A DNA stretch of 64,000 nucleotides from Hyparrhenia diplandra (GCA_015847255.1 JADLZK010007331.1:186001-250000); one strand, 5' to 3'; counted from the stretch's first letter, positions 35,801 through 47,598 are shown. A program made the numbers and translations. Notes: generated by a model not told the origin, from the sequence alone.

Positions 35801-37150
35801 TGATGCACTTCTCCTCAAGGATTTATTTCACACTAAAAGCAACTAAGGGTTCAAGAATCTGATGGTACATGACATTCCAATGCAGCTATCCAGAAAAGTT
35901 TTGAACAAGTTTTTGAACAGTTCAGGACAATCTGATGCTCTCAATAATCTGATGGCCCTACAATGATTTATGAAAAACAAGTTTTGAACAGTAGATATGG
36001 CTAAGTTATGAAACACATTTATCGCTAATCTGTTTTCACAGCAGAAGCACAATGATTAGAGTGTTTCAGTAAGGCTAGTCCAGGCACAAGTAACTGAGGG
36101 CAAGAAACTGACACCATATATGAGGATTTTTTTTCACCTTGATCAATACAGGTGCTCGGGTCCTTCCTCTTTCCTAAGTGACTCAAACCTTTTCTGAACC
36201 TATAGCAAGAAAATTGTATGTGAATAAAAATGAACCGATTTGTTTTTTGGGCGCGGCAATAAGACCAGCAATATGTTAACAACTACCTAAAACAGACCCT
36301 TAAAGACAAGTGCAAATATATTATCTACAGTTTTAACCTGAACCCCATATACACCCATGTAATTATCCTTTTTTAAAAAAAAAAAACAGCACACAACTTG
36401 CTGATGCTATGGGCATGCAAGCGAGCAGCAATGATTAGGGATACATACAGTCAAAACTTTAGAGACTTTGACCACCAATATTCATATAAAAAGTAGGCTA
36501 AGCGATAACTTCTGAGGTAGGCTAAGTTATAACTTCTGAGGTAAAAAAGAAGTCATTTCTAAATAAAAGGTTATCCAAAGCCTTGAATCAATGACTAAGC
36601 AGTCTGCTTTCATTAATTGTCCCCTGAAAAAAACATTAAATCCAGCTAATGTGCAGTGTACTACTCCATAAGATAATTTTGGGGGTCATCCAACCCAATT
36701 CAGCATATTGCTGTGCAGATCCAGAGAAGTCAGATGGCCTCAAACACTGGATGAAACAAAACAAAGAGGTATGTCCAGTAATGAAAGACCCCCTTTTTTG
36801 CGACAACCAGTATTGAAATCTAGGAACATAAACAAAAGAAGCGTTTCATCAGAGACCTGTCAGCAGTGCTTAAACGACAACTCTAAGCAAGAGACTGGGA
36901 AGGAAACATCCCCACAAAAGCTGGACTCGTACACTACATTTAGTGGCAAAGCAGACCAACAGGAAGAGATGGCATACCTCCCCTCAAGATGCACACACTG
37001 ACACACGGAAGAACGTAAGATCTCCACGGGCTCAGTTCACCGACGCCATCTCCTGGGAAGTTCAGCTACATGCACAATGCAGAACATATGATCAGACCAC
37101 ACAAACCAAGATCATCACAAGAGGCAACAGGTAAGAACGCACATGAATCA
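32851..37150. other. AT-rich intergenic or intronic DNA
   Basis: Only short, unconvincing frames. At 36,139-36,199 on the minus strand there is an exon-like piece (acceptor TTGCTATAG, then VQKRFESLRKEEGPEHLY and a TGA), which could be the end of a decayed gene whose start is near 38.3 kb. This is weak evidence. Confidence 0.35.
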
Positions 37151-37870
37151 AGCTAAAGTGTTTTCCGGTTTGAGGAAGTTGGCCGTGTAGCGAGAAACAG
37201 GAGAGAGAGAGCGAGGGCTTCAGCTGGCCGGATAGATAAGGGGAAGGAATGACTTACCAGCAGAGGGGGCCGCCCTCGATTTTCCAAGACGAGATGGCAG
37301 GGTCGCCGTGCACTGTTCACCATGTACATCTCCGTCGGTCGCAGAGGCATGGCCGGGTGCGCGTGGGTACGGCGCGCGTCCTTGTAAGCCGGGCCCCGGG
37401 GCAGGTAGATCTGCCGCCTCCACGCCAAACCAGCGCCCACCGAAGCCTGCCTATGGGGCCAAGCACAGGAGGGGCCCATCCATCATGCACGTCGAGGCTC
37501 ACCGTCCCCCCACCTGCTCCCCGAGCGAGCAGACGTCGCGAAGCCCAAAAGGCGGGCGGCGCGGCGATGGTCGACTGGACGACCGAGGCAGTTTCGACGA
37601 CGCCGCTGCTTGCAGGCCAACCCATCCCTGCCAATAGGCCCAAGCGCAGCAGGGGTCCACCCGTCATGGACGCCAAGGGAGCGCAGCGCTGAAGGCGGGC
37701 GGCGTGAGGAGGTGCGAGGCGAGGGGCGGCGGGGACGAACGCGAGACGACGCGGTCTGTTGCTGAGGCTTTGCTGAGGCTGTGCCTGTGCGGCTCGCGGG
37801 CTCGCGGTGGCTGCCAAAGGAAAAACAGGCCGGGACAGCTGTCGAACAGATGAAACGCCACCGATGCCTG
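37151..37870 (-). other. GC-rich island with splice-donor-like edge
   Basis: The minus strand ends this island with CTGCTGGTAAGTCATT near 37,250, a good plant splice donor. The island holds two diverged direct repeats: GACGGGTGGACCCCTGCTGC (near 37,660) and GATGGATGGGCCCCTCCTGT (near 37,480). Repeats with GGGTCCACC-type words are common in grass promoters. No protein family is recognisable in the open frames. Confidence 0.35.
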
Positions 37871-38067
37871 GATTGTTGTGGAGCGAGGAAACGGGGGTGA
37901 CTTTTAATAACCCCGATTGAGCAGCAAATACAAAGTTAAGAGTAAATTGAGCAGCTCGTTTTGAGCATTCCAGGTGATTATAAATTCAACAAAGGAGAAT
38001 AAGCAATTGAGCAGCTCGTTTTGTCCAGCCATGTCGATGGGACTTAATAAACATCACCGATTCATCC

Positions 38068-38275
38068 ATACAAAGTTCAAGAACGAAGCAAAATAAATGA
38101 CCAATTCCCTTGAGTGCTAGACACCAGAACTCCAGAACGAATCAATAAGTTCAAGAACGAAGTAATATATATTAATATATACACCAGAACTCCAGAAGCA
38201 AGACAAAAGCAGCCAAGTAGCCAACAGGTCCATGCCTCCATGGTGTGCGCAGCCAACAGGTCCATGCCGATTCAT
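38068..38275. repeat. Cluster of short direct duplications
   Basis: 'caccagaactccagaa' occurs twice (about 38,122 and 38,180), 'gttcaagaacgaag' three times (about 38,077, 38,149 and nearby), and 'gcagccaacaggtccatgcc' twice (about 38,218 and 38,250). Direct copies 30-70 bp apart suggest repeated slippage or insertion-excision. Confidence 0.8.
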
Positions 38276-38600
38276 CTTCTTGCGGCTGCTCCTCGATTCA
38301 AGACTAGGCGCCACCGGCGGAACTGGGGACTCCTCCTCATCCGCCATGACCTGCTCGAGATGGACTGGGATATGTCAGATGGGATGGGAGACCGGAGAGA
38401 AGCGGCGTGCCGGTGCCGCGTGCGGCGTGCCTTGTGCCTACCTGCGAGGAGGAACACCGGGCGGCGGCGGTCAGGCCGGGCGGCGGCGGCGGCTCCTGCG
38501 ACTGCGAGGATTTCGGGAGAGGGAGAGGAACCGAGCGCGATGGACGATGGGAAAAAAAGCTGCGTGACGGCGCGTGACTCAGGGTAGTATGTGCGGTCGT
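38200..38600 (-). CDS. Candidate 5' end of an unrecognised gene, minus strand
   Basis: From ATG 38,347-38,345 the minus strand reads MADEEESPVPPVAPSLESRS then SRKKMNRH, after which the frame enters the duplicated sequence. Upstream is a CpG-rich leader with a plausible 5'-UTR intron: donor CTCGCAG/GTAGGC near 38,447-38,441 and acceptor CTCGAGCAG ending at about 38,351. Start context, GC island and leader intron look like a real grass gene start. I do not recognise the protein, and downstream exons were not secured. Confidence 0.35.
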
Positions 38601-38714
38601 CTATAGGCTTAGGGTTTTTGTTTTGGGCTGGGCCGAGGCAAATGACCACACCATCGATGTATTCATGTATGGGGCTATGGGCCGAGCTATTTTTAGTTTT
38701 CTGGCTTGTAAATT

Positions 38715-38890
38715 GCCTGGCTCGTTCGAGCTAACGAGCTTCCTTGGCTGGCTCGAGCTAGCTCGTTAAAAATCGGAGCCGAATTTGTTTCAAATCGAGG
38801 TTGGTTTGTTATTTAAACGAGTGAAAGACGAAGTCGAGCCATTAACGAGCGAGTCGGCGAGTTAACGAGTTTCGAAGTTTTCGGTCCAAA
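38715..38890. repeat. GCTCG/AACGAG-rich repeat, right copy
   Basis: Words GCTCGTT, AACGAGC, GGCTCGAGC and TTAACGAG recur, as in 32,655-32,850. The two clusters bracket a 6-kb segment and might be the subterminal ends of one large non-autonomous DNA element, but clean terminal repeats were not found. Confidence 0.4.
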
Positions 38891-39291
38891 ATTTTAAGCG
38901 GAACTCTCGAGGGAACCAAAAAGGACCAAGATAATTAAAGTTGAAACGTGTTGTACCTTTCATTTTCTCAAAAAACAATATCTAGAGAGTAATCTTCACA
39001 ACATTATGTTTGCAGTAGGGAAGGCATGTGCGGGATCAATTGCATTGCACTGTAGCCCTAAATGGTGAACAACCATAAGCTAATGATTGTACATGGAGCA
39101 GGTGGATCATATGTATCTGAGAACCCTCGCTGATAGTGCACCACCATGACATGAAAAATTGATAGCCCTTAATATTGATGGTCCAGGTCCACATGGAGCT
39201 GGCAGATAATTCATTGGTTAAACACCGGACAATCTTGACTTGTTGAGCAAGCAAATTTTATTCTATTCATGGTTCCATGTTTTGAACCTAT
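38891..39291. other. Intergenic DNA, nothing recognised
   Basis: No convincing ORF or repeat; ends with the target duplication CCTAT at 39,287-39,291. Confidence 0.5.
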
Positions 39292-41281
39292 TGTAATACC
39301 CCAAGTTTGATGGGTTATTAGCCATGCTGCTAAGTGAAGGAGTTAACTAAATAAATTATTTAGTGTTATATAATATATGGGCTTAGCTTTCTATTTCATG
39401 AATATACACGTAGTGTAATGTTACCAAATATTTTATTGCTCATGTAGTACACGTATTTCAATTTGTCTTGTGTGTACGTGCACTAATACCTGCATGTCTG
39501 ATCTCTTAAGCATGTGGTATATATATAAATATATGCATGTATGTGTGAGCAAGCATCTTAATATAGTATTAACGCTTGAACAAAATTAAGTGTACGCTAA
39601 TTAGAAAAGCTATATATGGATGGCCAACTAGAGTGCTCAGTGAGCCACGGTGATTGTTTTGAACAACATGCAGCCTGGACACCTGGGAGCAAAATAGAAA
39701 ATTTACAGTGTGAGAAAAATTTAGCTAATGGATAATATCAACCGGAGACTTATCCTATTCTTGGCGTGGCCGACATGCATGAAACCCACGATACACAACC
39801 GGGCACCTGTCCCTCGCCATTTCCTACGAGAATGCACCATACAAGAATGTGTCTTTTTGACCGGTGACTTGAGCAAGCTCAGCCGGTTGTCACCACCGTC
39901 AAACCGGCTTCCAACTACTATAAATAGTGGCCATGCATCCGATCGAGCAATTCATCGAGCAACCAGCTTGATGAGTTAGTAGTCCGGTGTAGTGTCTGAG
40001 ACACGAGCTCTCTCGGCACGCACACTCGGAAGCGCTGTAGAAATAGCTAGTTAAGTTAACAGGACTAGTAGCAAGTAGCTGGTGTTGTTATACCCATTAC
40101 TCCTGCTACTGGAACATGTTATTATTCTCTAATTACTCTTTCTGCACTGACTAACAACGCGACTGCTAAAACGCTAACACTCCGTTAACATATATATTCT
40201 AATTTTTATGCGTGTGTTTTATATTTCAGTTGTGGTGTTGCCTTTACCTTTTGGGTGCGTTTTACATTCTTGTTGTGGTGTTGCCTTACCTTTCGGGTGC
40301 GTTTTACATTCTTGTTGTGGGGTTGCCTTACTATTCATGTGTGTTTTACATTCTTGTTGTGGGGTTACCTTTACCTTTCGTGTGTGTTCTATTTTTCTGT
40401 CGTGGTGTTGCGTTTACATTCCTCACAATTTATATTTCATTTATTTACTTTACGCATGTTATTTATCTTCGCGTGCATTTATATTATGTACGTTTAAGCC
40501 CTTATAATACTCGAAGTTTTTGTGTATTCCAATTTTACAAACGGCCGAATTTTTACAAAGCTGGTGTTGCAACGGCAATCATATTGTGCCGATCACGGTT
40601 CAGGAATGGGACTGTCTGAGTTCTCCAATGGGGACGACTCTTGCTCGAACAGGGTGCTTGGTTATGGATCCGTAGGGAGCGACCATGCACTAGTAAGTCA
40701 AGAGATGCAATCCTCAGAGGACCAAAGAGCTCTGCTCTTCTAGAACATGTATGTGGGTATGGTGTTCTAGTAGAGACCGTTGATAATGTCTGTGTACCCC
40801 TCTATAGAGTGTAAAAAGTGTGAAATTTCACCCCTGTGACTCCGGGTTGGGAAGCTTGCGGTCATGTGTAGCACCAGTTGAAAAATATGGTTTGTTTTCA
40901 AAATGTAACCCGATGAAAGGCGTGTTAAATATTTCTCGTGCCGCATATTTGGCTGATTATGCTAGTATCATGTAACTGTTTGTCTGAGTATGATTCATCG
41001 TATTACTCACCCTTGTTTCCTACTATGTATTTTGTAGCTACGACTATGGACTATGCTAGGCGGGAAGGGGAACAGTAGGTGCAGCTATAGTAGTAGCTAG
41101 TAGTTTAAATACTTGCATTGTAATCTTGTAAAATGTAACAAAAATATAAATAAATAAAGAAGAATGGTTTTTGATCCACTTCTCGCTTGTGCTTATTATA
41201 AGCCTTGCAGGGGTTATAAATTAATTTTTATAACCGTCTTGGCGGCGGTTGTCCCGTCTAGGCCCTAGTTGGGGCGTGACA
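39292..41281 (+). mobile_element. Solo LTR (gypsy-like) with perfect CCTAT target duplication
   Basis: The element starts TGTAATACCCCAAG and ends GGGGCGTGACA. The 5 bp CCTAT stand on both sides (39,287-39,291 and 41,282-41,286), identical. Length is 1,990 bp. Inside there is a TATA box (TATAAATA, 39,919-39,926) in plus orientation, and no coding domain. These are the marks of a solo LTR left by recombination between two LTRs. The identical duplication suggests it is fairly young. Confidence 0.88.
40208..40415 (+). repeat. Tandem repeat of about 47-49 bp inside the solo LTR
   Basis: Four and a bit units, each with TTGTGGTGTTGCCTTACC and GTGCGTTTTACATTC in variant form. The unit lies downstream of the LTR's TATA box. 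Confidence 0.88.
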
Positions 41282-41286
41282 CCTAT

Positions 41287-42279
41287 AGTCCAATTTCTTT
41301 TCAGACAAGGAACGGGCATACATCAATTGCATTCAGTCCCATTTCTTGTTTTTTTTTACCCAGAACAGTAGGTTTAAGGTTTTCTCAAGAACAGTAGGTT
41401 TATGGTTTGTTGTTGATATGAAGCCCTGAAGCCGATATGACATCTCAGAGCATTGCATTGCAAAACTCCCGCCAAATGCTTTAAAATAACTTAAGTAAGC
41501 CTAGAGATGACCAACTCTGCTCTTGTTTCTGAATATAAGAGAAAAAATGTGTGCTACAATTAAAACTATCATATTAATTATCTAATCAGTGGTGAAAACC
41601 ATAGCTATTTGGGCACAAGAATATGTAGCACAGTGTTTGCTCAAACTGCTTACCTGTATTTACATGTATATGATGCGGCAAGGGGTTGCTTTGACTCAAG
41701 GCAACCTTGACACAGTACGTTTTCACTTTGTGATGACGAAAGAACAAGCTGTGCAGCATTAAAAGATGTTTTGAAATGTATTACAGGATATTGCAGATGC
41801 ACTTAGAAAATTGCTCAAAGCATCAAGTTACCCATAAAATTCAAACAATTAACGCGTCTCCCTTTTAACTACTGGATCAGTGCCAGTGGAGGAACAAATC
41901 GTTTTTTTCCATGGCCTCCGATCGAGATCTATCAGATGCAGGCAGCATGTAATGCAAACTATCATCATCCACTAAATAAATGTAATCTGCATGGTTTTTC
42001 TGGTACTAATTGAACGAAGCACATGTAAAATGAGAAGGAGAGTAACATAATAAATAAATGTTTTTGTTCTCTAACAGTTTGTAGACTATGGAACCCATAC
42101 CTTGGATTCATTACACGACCAGACAAAGGCGACGTATATTGCAATTGCAACCAGTAATCACTCCTTTTAGCATGGCCTTCTAGACAGAACAATCCAATAC
42201 AATATGTCGACATATAAGAGAAACTCTAATTCCATGATGGCAAATTTATCCTAATAAATAATGCAGTATAAGATCAAAA
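41287..42279. other. Intergenic DNA, nothing secure
   Basis: AT-rich with short frames. It might be intron of the weak minus-strand gene candidate at 42,283-42,385. Confidence 0.4.
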
Positions 42280-42282
42280 TTC

Positions 42283-42385
42283 AGTTACCCTTGTGCTCCT
42301 CCGTAGCGTGATGTACTCGGCCTCCTCCCCCTCTGGCACTCGGTGCAGTACATCCTCACTTCCTCAACACCAGCCGCCATGGACA
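42283..42385 (-). CDS. Weak candidate first exon, minus strand
   Basis: ATG at 42,382-42,380 on the minus strand (ATGGCGGCTGGTGTTGAGGA) follows a GC-rich upstream region and the block ends at a donor-like AAGG/GTAACT near 42,287. One frame gives RVPEGEEAEYITLRRSTR but is out of frame with that ATG. No family recognised; could be a decayed gene start. Confidence 0.22.
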
Positions 42386-42718
42386 AAACTCGGACTGTCT
42401 ATCCTCTGTAGAGAAGTCATCGAGGAAACACTGTCAGCAGATGCACATGATGTTTACCCGAGTGGGAAAAAAAAAGCAGATGCACATGATGCTTCTGACC
42501 CTCCCATTGCGGGCGCTGCCGCGGTTTGTTTGACTGGATCTGGTTGGAGCCGCCGAAGGGTGGGGGCGCCGCCACTGTGCCCCTTGCTTGTCGTTGTGAG
42601 AAGAAGGCAGGGCTCCGGCCGTGGCGTGCTCAAAACAGTGGTGCGTGCTAGCGGAGCGAGGGGCGGACTCTGGGCAACTAATTTTCGGAGGTAGTGGGGA
42701 TGCGCGGCGATTGCCTTA
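42386..42718. other. GC-rich DNA between candidate exon and Harbinger left end
   Basis: Contains a local direct repeat (GCAGATGCACATGATG twice, about 42,439 and 42,477, flanking an A-run) and no recognised coding sequence. The last three bases are TTA, the Harbinger target site. Confidence 0.45.
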
Positions 42719-44472
42719 GGGCAGTCCCAACGCCATTTAATTCATCGTTTCTATGAGCATTTAAGAGGCCTCCACCTAAGCAAAAAGAGGAGAAGTAATG
42801 AAGAGAGAGAGAGAGTTCGAGCAAGAAATCGTTTCTCCTGCGCGCGAAACGAAGTCGACGCCGCACCGATGCACTAGGAAAGCGACCCGATTTCGCGATG
42901 GGAAGAAACTACTGGTTTCTATGCCCGCAGAGCCGGATCCCTGTGCTCCGCCCGCCGCCTGGCTCAGCAGCGCGCTCTCGCCTTTCTCCCTCCCCCGCTT
43001 CGCCCGGTCTACTTCCAAGCGCACCAAGCTTTCATGGCGCCAAACAGAGGTCTCCGAGTCCCCAATTCCAAAACCTAGCCATCTGCCCCCAATCCACCCC
43101 AAGTCTCTCCCAAGATGAATCCACCCCGCCGCCCTCGTCAAGGTCCAATAATGGTAGGGCAGGGCAAGGCAGGGTGCTTTCGCCGCCCCTCGCTGCCCGA
43201 TCTGCAGCGCCGCTGGTGCTTCCGCCCCACGGTAATGGATCCACTCGGCTCCCGTTAATCCCGCCCGCCATGGCTCCAAGTCTTGAAGCCGCCGGTTTTT
43301 CCTGCATGGTGGGCAAGTTCCCTCCAATGGGCTCCAACGAAGGGTATGTTTACTTTTGAGCCATAAGTTCCAGTGATGGCTGCATGAACTCCTATTCCTA
43401 GTTGGTACAGATCTGCCATTGTCTTCTAGACATATATGCATGGACTCCTATTCTTAGTTGATATAGTTTTCTCATATGCCTATTTCTTCATTCTCATAAG
43501 AGGTTTACAAACTCCGGTCCATGTTTTATGAACAGATTGCAAAATTGTATGAGTGACATATAATTGTGCTGGTTCATACTGTTACTACAAGTGACATGTC
43601 TATTTTTATTTAGGATGTACCCACCAGGTGGGTTTACCAATTTTCTCCAGTCAAACAGCAATCCAGAGAATTTCCATTTAGTTGGTAATGCAAGAAGCCA
43701 AGCAACAATTTCGCCAACTGCTCCAAGTTTGAAAAGAACCATATCAGTTGACAAAGAAACAATCAATGTTGATGCGGATGAAAAAAAAACGAAGACGAGA
43801 GGACTGAAAAGGCGATTGAACTGGACGAAATCTGAAGACGTCAGATTGGTAAGCATCTTTTGTTGTGAACTTTGAGCTTGGACTTTAGGGAAGAAATGCT
43901 TGGTTGTAAACTTTGAAATGTTATTGTGAGTGTAGGCTTCTGCTTGGTTGCGTAACTCAAAGGACCCGATTGATGGAAACGATAGGAAGGCAGATCAATA
44001 TTGGGCGGATGTTACTCAAGAATACAATAAAGGCGAGGTTTTCGTGAGGAGAAACCGGAATCAATCAAGATCATTTGGGACCGTGTTAAGAAACTAGTAA
44101 TGGATTTCCATGGTTGCTGGAATAGAACCACCAAAGTCTACAGAAGTGGTGTGAGCGATGATCAACTGATGGAAATTGCTGAGAAGTTGTATACTAGTGA
44201 ACATAATGATAAAGATTTTACGTTGAAGCACTTTTGGAATGTTGTGAAGGATCAAAGGAAGTGGTCTGCCTATGTAACAAAGGAAAAGGAAAAAGAGAAG
44301 AACAAGAGCGCAACTAATTCGCCGTCTGAAGTGGTGGATTTGGTAGATAATCCTAATACTCGGCCTATTGGACATAAGAAGGCTAAGACTCGAGCTCCAT
44401 GGGAAAAAGAAGACACCGCTTTTTTTACGCTATTAGTGACAAAATTTGGACAAGTTTCTTCTTGCTTGTGAG
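42719..44472 (+). mobile_element. Left end of a Pong-like PIF/Harbinger transposon containing ORF1
   Basis: The edge is TTA followed by GGGCAGTCCCAACGCC, the kind of terminal repeat and 3-bp target site used by PIF/Harbinger elements. A GC-rich leader and the first ORF follow in the usual position. The element breaks off near 44,460, where ORF1 runs into unrelated GC-rich sequence. I found neither a matching right end nor a transposase ORF2, so it is truncated. Confidence 0.7.
42898..44472 (+). pseudogene. Harbinger ORF1: trihelix/Myb-like, NAM-associated domain protein, three exons, one frameshift
   Basis: Exon 1 runs 42,898 (or ATG 43,270) to 43,343, exon 2 43,614-43,848, exon 3 from 43,936. 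Splice sites are GG/GTATGT, TTTAG/GATG, TTG/GTAAGC and GTGTAG/GCTT. The joins keep frame across ...SNEGMYPPGGFTNFLQ and SEDVRLASAWLRN. Domain blocks are RLNWTKSEDVRLASAWLRNS (Myb/SANT-like), DGNDRKADQYWADVTQEYN, then MDFHGCWNRTTKVYRSGVSD, and HFWNVVKDQRKWSAYVTKEK (NAM-associated C-terminal type). Relatives are often misnamed glutathione S-transferase T3-like. One extra T in TTTT near 44,039-44,043 shifts the frame. In this family ORF1 helps the transposase bind DNA. Confidence 0.8.
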
Positions 44473-45178
44473 GGGAGGCGACGCGGCGGTGCTGCACTGC
44501 GGCGACCTTTGTCGCCTTTGTTAAGCGCTTGTGATTTCCGCGGCATACCGATCCCGAATCCCCAATGGCCTGCCCAACGTCACGCCAGCGGTTCTACGGC
44601 CGGCGACATCCACGCGACAGGCGATCATCGCGCTTCACCATCCGCGGCGTTTGAGGATTCTCCACGTCGGTTGGGAGCCGCTGTCAGGTGTACATGAATC
44701 TCACGCGGTGGACTGTAGGAAACACGCGTAACCTAAGGTTCGTCCCTACTTGACAACCCTTAGATAGGATCATTAGTCAAATCCGACGGATAAGATCATG
44801 ACACATGCCATCGAATTTCTTCGCTATTTTATAGTATAGATATAGATAGATATAGATAGATTTGTTTCTCTAATACATTTACATATGATCATTGCAATGT
44901 ATCTTGACATTTTTTGATTTGCCCATCTTTTATACACATAGATATGACATCTCTATGGGAGAAAACCTTCCACGTACATATACCGTTATGCGTCGTAGTC
45001 CACCAAAATAGTAAACACAAATAGAGCAACATCGAAGGTTAGAAATGCTGTCAAATTCACAGAGAGCCATCCGGTCCTATAGGATTTGGAGTGTAGACTA
45101 CGGATATACATTTCCCAAGAGATATGACATCTTCTGGAAGGGTAGAGAAGATCCAAATGTGGATCTCCTCCATAGTCA
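44473..45178. other. Unassigned segment interrupting the Harbinger element
   Basis: GC-rich to 44,700, then AT-rich with a TATAGATA-type microsatellite at 44,833-44,862. The start coincides with loss of ORF1 homology, so it is likely an insertion or a rearrangement junction. No element ends identified. Confidence 0.4.
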
Positions 45179-46644
45179 TGTTGGACCGTGGATCCAGAGT
45201 CATGCCCTCCACCGTTGGGCAAAAGTAGGCCCAGGTACTACTCAAAGCTGGAACTTGAGACTCGACCCACTTAGGCGTACAAGGCCCATGAAGGCCTCGG
45301 GTACGGAATATTGACTCGTCCGAGCCTATAGGGAACCTCGGGGGAATATTGTGCCCACAATAAGAGGACCCTCAGGCGCCTTCTAGATCCGCCTGAGGGT
45401 GTCGTCTTTCTCCTCGCGCCAAGAGACAAATCAGCTAAGTCTAGGAACTAGCCGCGACATCCATATCTTAGGGGAACATAGAATCACTTGCGCCCAGCGT
45501 AGGGCAAACACGACCATCTAGGCCCCGCACGTCTAGATGGCGCTCAACCGCACTCTACGTGACAACGTGAGCCCCGAAGCACCACGTGTAGAGAACGCCA
45601 GCCACAGAGCTCTGCGTCCCAAGAACACGAAGCTCAGGCATGGCATCACCCTAATGCAGGGGCAGTACAGAGCCAACCAGCTCATCCTTTCTCCAGTTCT
45701 TCTGGAGCAAGGAACAAGAGAGACAACCCCTATGACTGCCCACTCTGGTCCTCTTCGCGGCGAATGTGGGGAGCTGTACCTTACTCAGCGTACTAGGGCA
45801 TGCCCGACCATCCTTTGGCCACACTTCCGTAGCTTAGCACGACCACACCGGAACATGGCAAAAGAACAAAGGCGACAATGCTCCACAACACCTGAAGTAC
45901 CGAATGCTATGATGTCTGCTCAGTCCTCCCCTTCACTTCTGGCCCACGACGGGCGACATGAAGGGCGATGACAGTGTTGCCCATCCCGATTCCAGGAGCG
46001 ACAAGACCAACAACCATGCTCCACAGCACTCGCAGTACGTGGTCCTACGCTGCCTAACCCATGAATCCGGGAGATCAATGACCACCTCAAGGGCGCGCAA
46101 GGGAGGCACAAGACCGAACTGCTCCAATCTTCTAAGGCAATGAATCCCTTGCCGACGATCAACCTGGTACAACGACAACTTTGTTCATTCCTAGGGCTGT
46201 CGGAGAGCAACCGTGGCGATCCTACGCGACCTTCTTCTCCTTCTTCTATTTTTGTTTCTCTTTCTTTAACTCAGTAGCCTAGCTGAACACATGGGAGCTG
46301 GCCCCTCTCTTCCTCTATAAAAGGATGGTCCGACCCTAGACTTAGCTAGGCATCTCAATCCAATCTAATCTAGAGAGCATCGTATCTCCCCCAATATTGG
46401 CACTAGACTCAATCATTCTAAGAGACTTGGGATCAGTCCCCCTCTCGAACACTTGTAAACGCCCTATTGTAAGTACCCTCTCGGTACAAGATCTTACGAG
46501 CAACAGCTTCGACCGGGGTGGGGATATTCCGTCGAACCCGGTCTAAACCTTGTGTCTTCTTGCACACCATCGTAGCTAGAGACAATCTTGATGCCACACG
46601 ATGCACTCACTAGTCCAGTGTTTGAGACACCCTCGTTTCCAACA
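45179..46644 (+). mobile_element. Probable solo LTR
   Basis: Perfect inverted ends TGTTGG...CCAACA bound 1,466 bp. A TATA box CTATAAAAGG (46,315-46,324) lies about 320 bp before the right end, followed by sequence rich in TCT and a tail with CTCGTTTCCAACA, as in many grass gypsy LTRs. No coding domains. The 5-bp flanks (agtca, caatg) differ, so no target duplication supports it. Confidence 0.55.
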
Positions 46645-47437
46645 CAATGACACATTGTTATCTCTCTATAGATATGCAAAGTTCTAGATAACCATCATAT
46701 TTTTCTCAACATTGCATAGGGAGGCGTATGACTTAAGATATGTAGGTAGTAGCTTTGAAGTCATTATTGCCAAGCCCTTTATCAATTGGGTTGTTATAGA
46801 TGGCATTTTGGTGTACAGAGGAAATTCAAGAAAAAATCTTATGAATAGGGGACGTTCTGGACCACAAGTGATGGTAATGAGTGGACCTTGTGAACGATCT
46901 TGTGAAGCAAAGGGGAGCGCACTAATAAATACATTGATCTACATTAGTGACGTTCGCTTGTATGAAATTAATGAACACTTCTCTGAGTACATGGTCCGAC
47001 GTCATGAAGTTCTAGAAATTTAAATTATTTTTGTTGTTGGTTGTAATGAACTATTTAATTTTGAATTGTCCTGGTTTGCAGTGATTATGCGTGTAATGAA
47101 CTATATGATATGCTTGCAAAAACTTTGGGGAGCTACTAGGACGTTTTGGCTGAAGATCTCACAGATTATTGGCGTGAAGATCTTTGTAATTGCAAAAAAA
47201 TCGGAAAACAAAATAAGAAACAATAAATAAGAGAAAATAAAATAGGGTGCCACCGTCGCGCCGACCATTGCCAAGGCCTCTACCACCGTGGCAATCAATA
47301 CGTGCGGAGGAGGCACAGGATTCGACCACGCCCCATCGGCCACGCAATCCACCGGTTAGAAAATACTCTAATTTCTAAGGACGGCCATTTAAGAAAATCA
47401 TCTATGAAAATAGTGTTTTTTTTTTTTAGAGAAGGAG
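46645..47437. other. Unassigned DNA with one unrecognised plus-strand frame
   Basis: A frame of about 100 codons (46,712-47,023) contains SSFEVIIAKPFINWVVIDGI and ends ...RRHEVLEI. It starts inside other sequence and I recognise no family. The rest is AT-rich. Confidence 0.35.
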
Positions 47438-47598
47438 GGCAATGTATCCTATGAAAACTAACCGTGTGCAAACTATAAAAACTCCAATCTAAATCGTTGA
47501 TGCTCATCCGATGACCATAGGTGGAGGTGGGTTAATTTAGCCCTTAAACCCCCTCATCCCACCCTAATCTATAATTTTGCAATTTACCCCGCCTAGAT
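47438..47598 (+). repeat. Left terminal inverted repeat of the Pack-MULE
   Basis: It contains AACTATAAAAACTCCAATCT, TGGAGGTGGGTTAATTTAGC and CCCACCCTAATCTATA, each found inverted in the right copy. Confidence 0.9.

Noticed and set aside
37317..37817. 166-codon minus-strand frame
   Set aside because: No motif, low-complexity A/R/P composition, and promoter-type repeats inside it; treated as a GC island.
40522..40743. 73-codon frame inside the solo LTR
   Set aside because: Lies within an LTR next to a minisatellite; no motif.
45179..46644. Full retrotransposon at 45-46.6 kb
   Set aside because: No coding domains and no second LTR; at most a solo LTR.
46712..47023. Possible gene of 103 codons
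   Set aside because: No family recognised, no promoter or splice context; kept only as an unassigned stretch.
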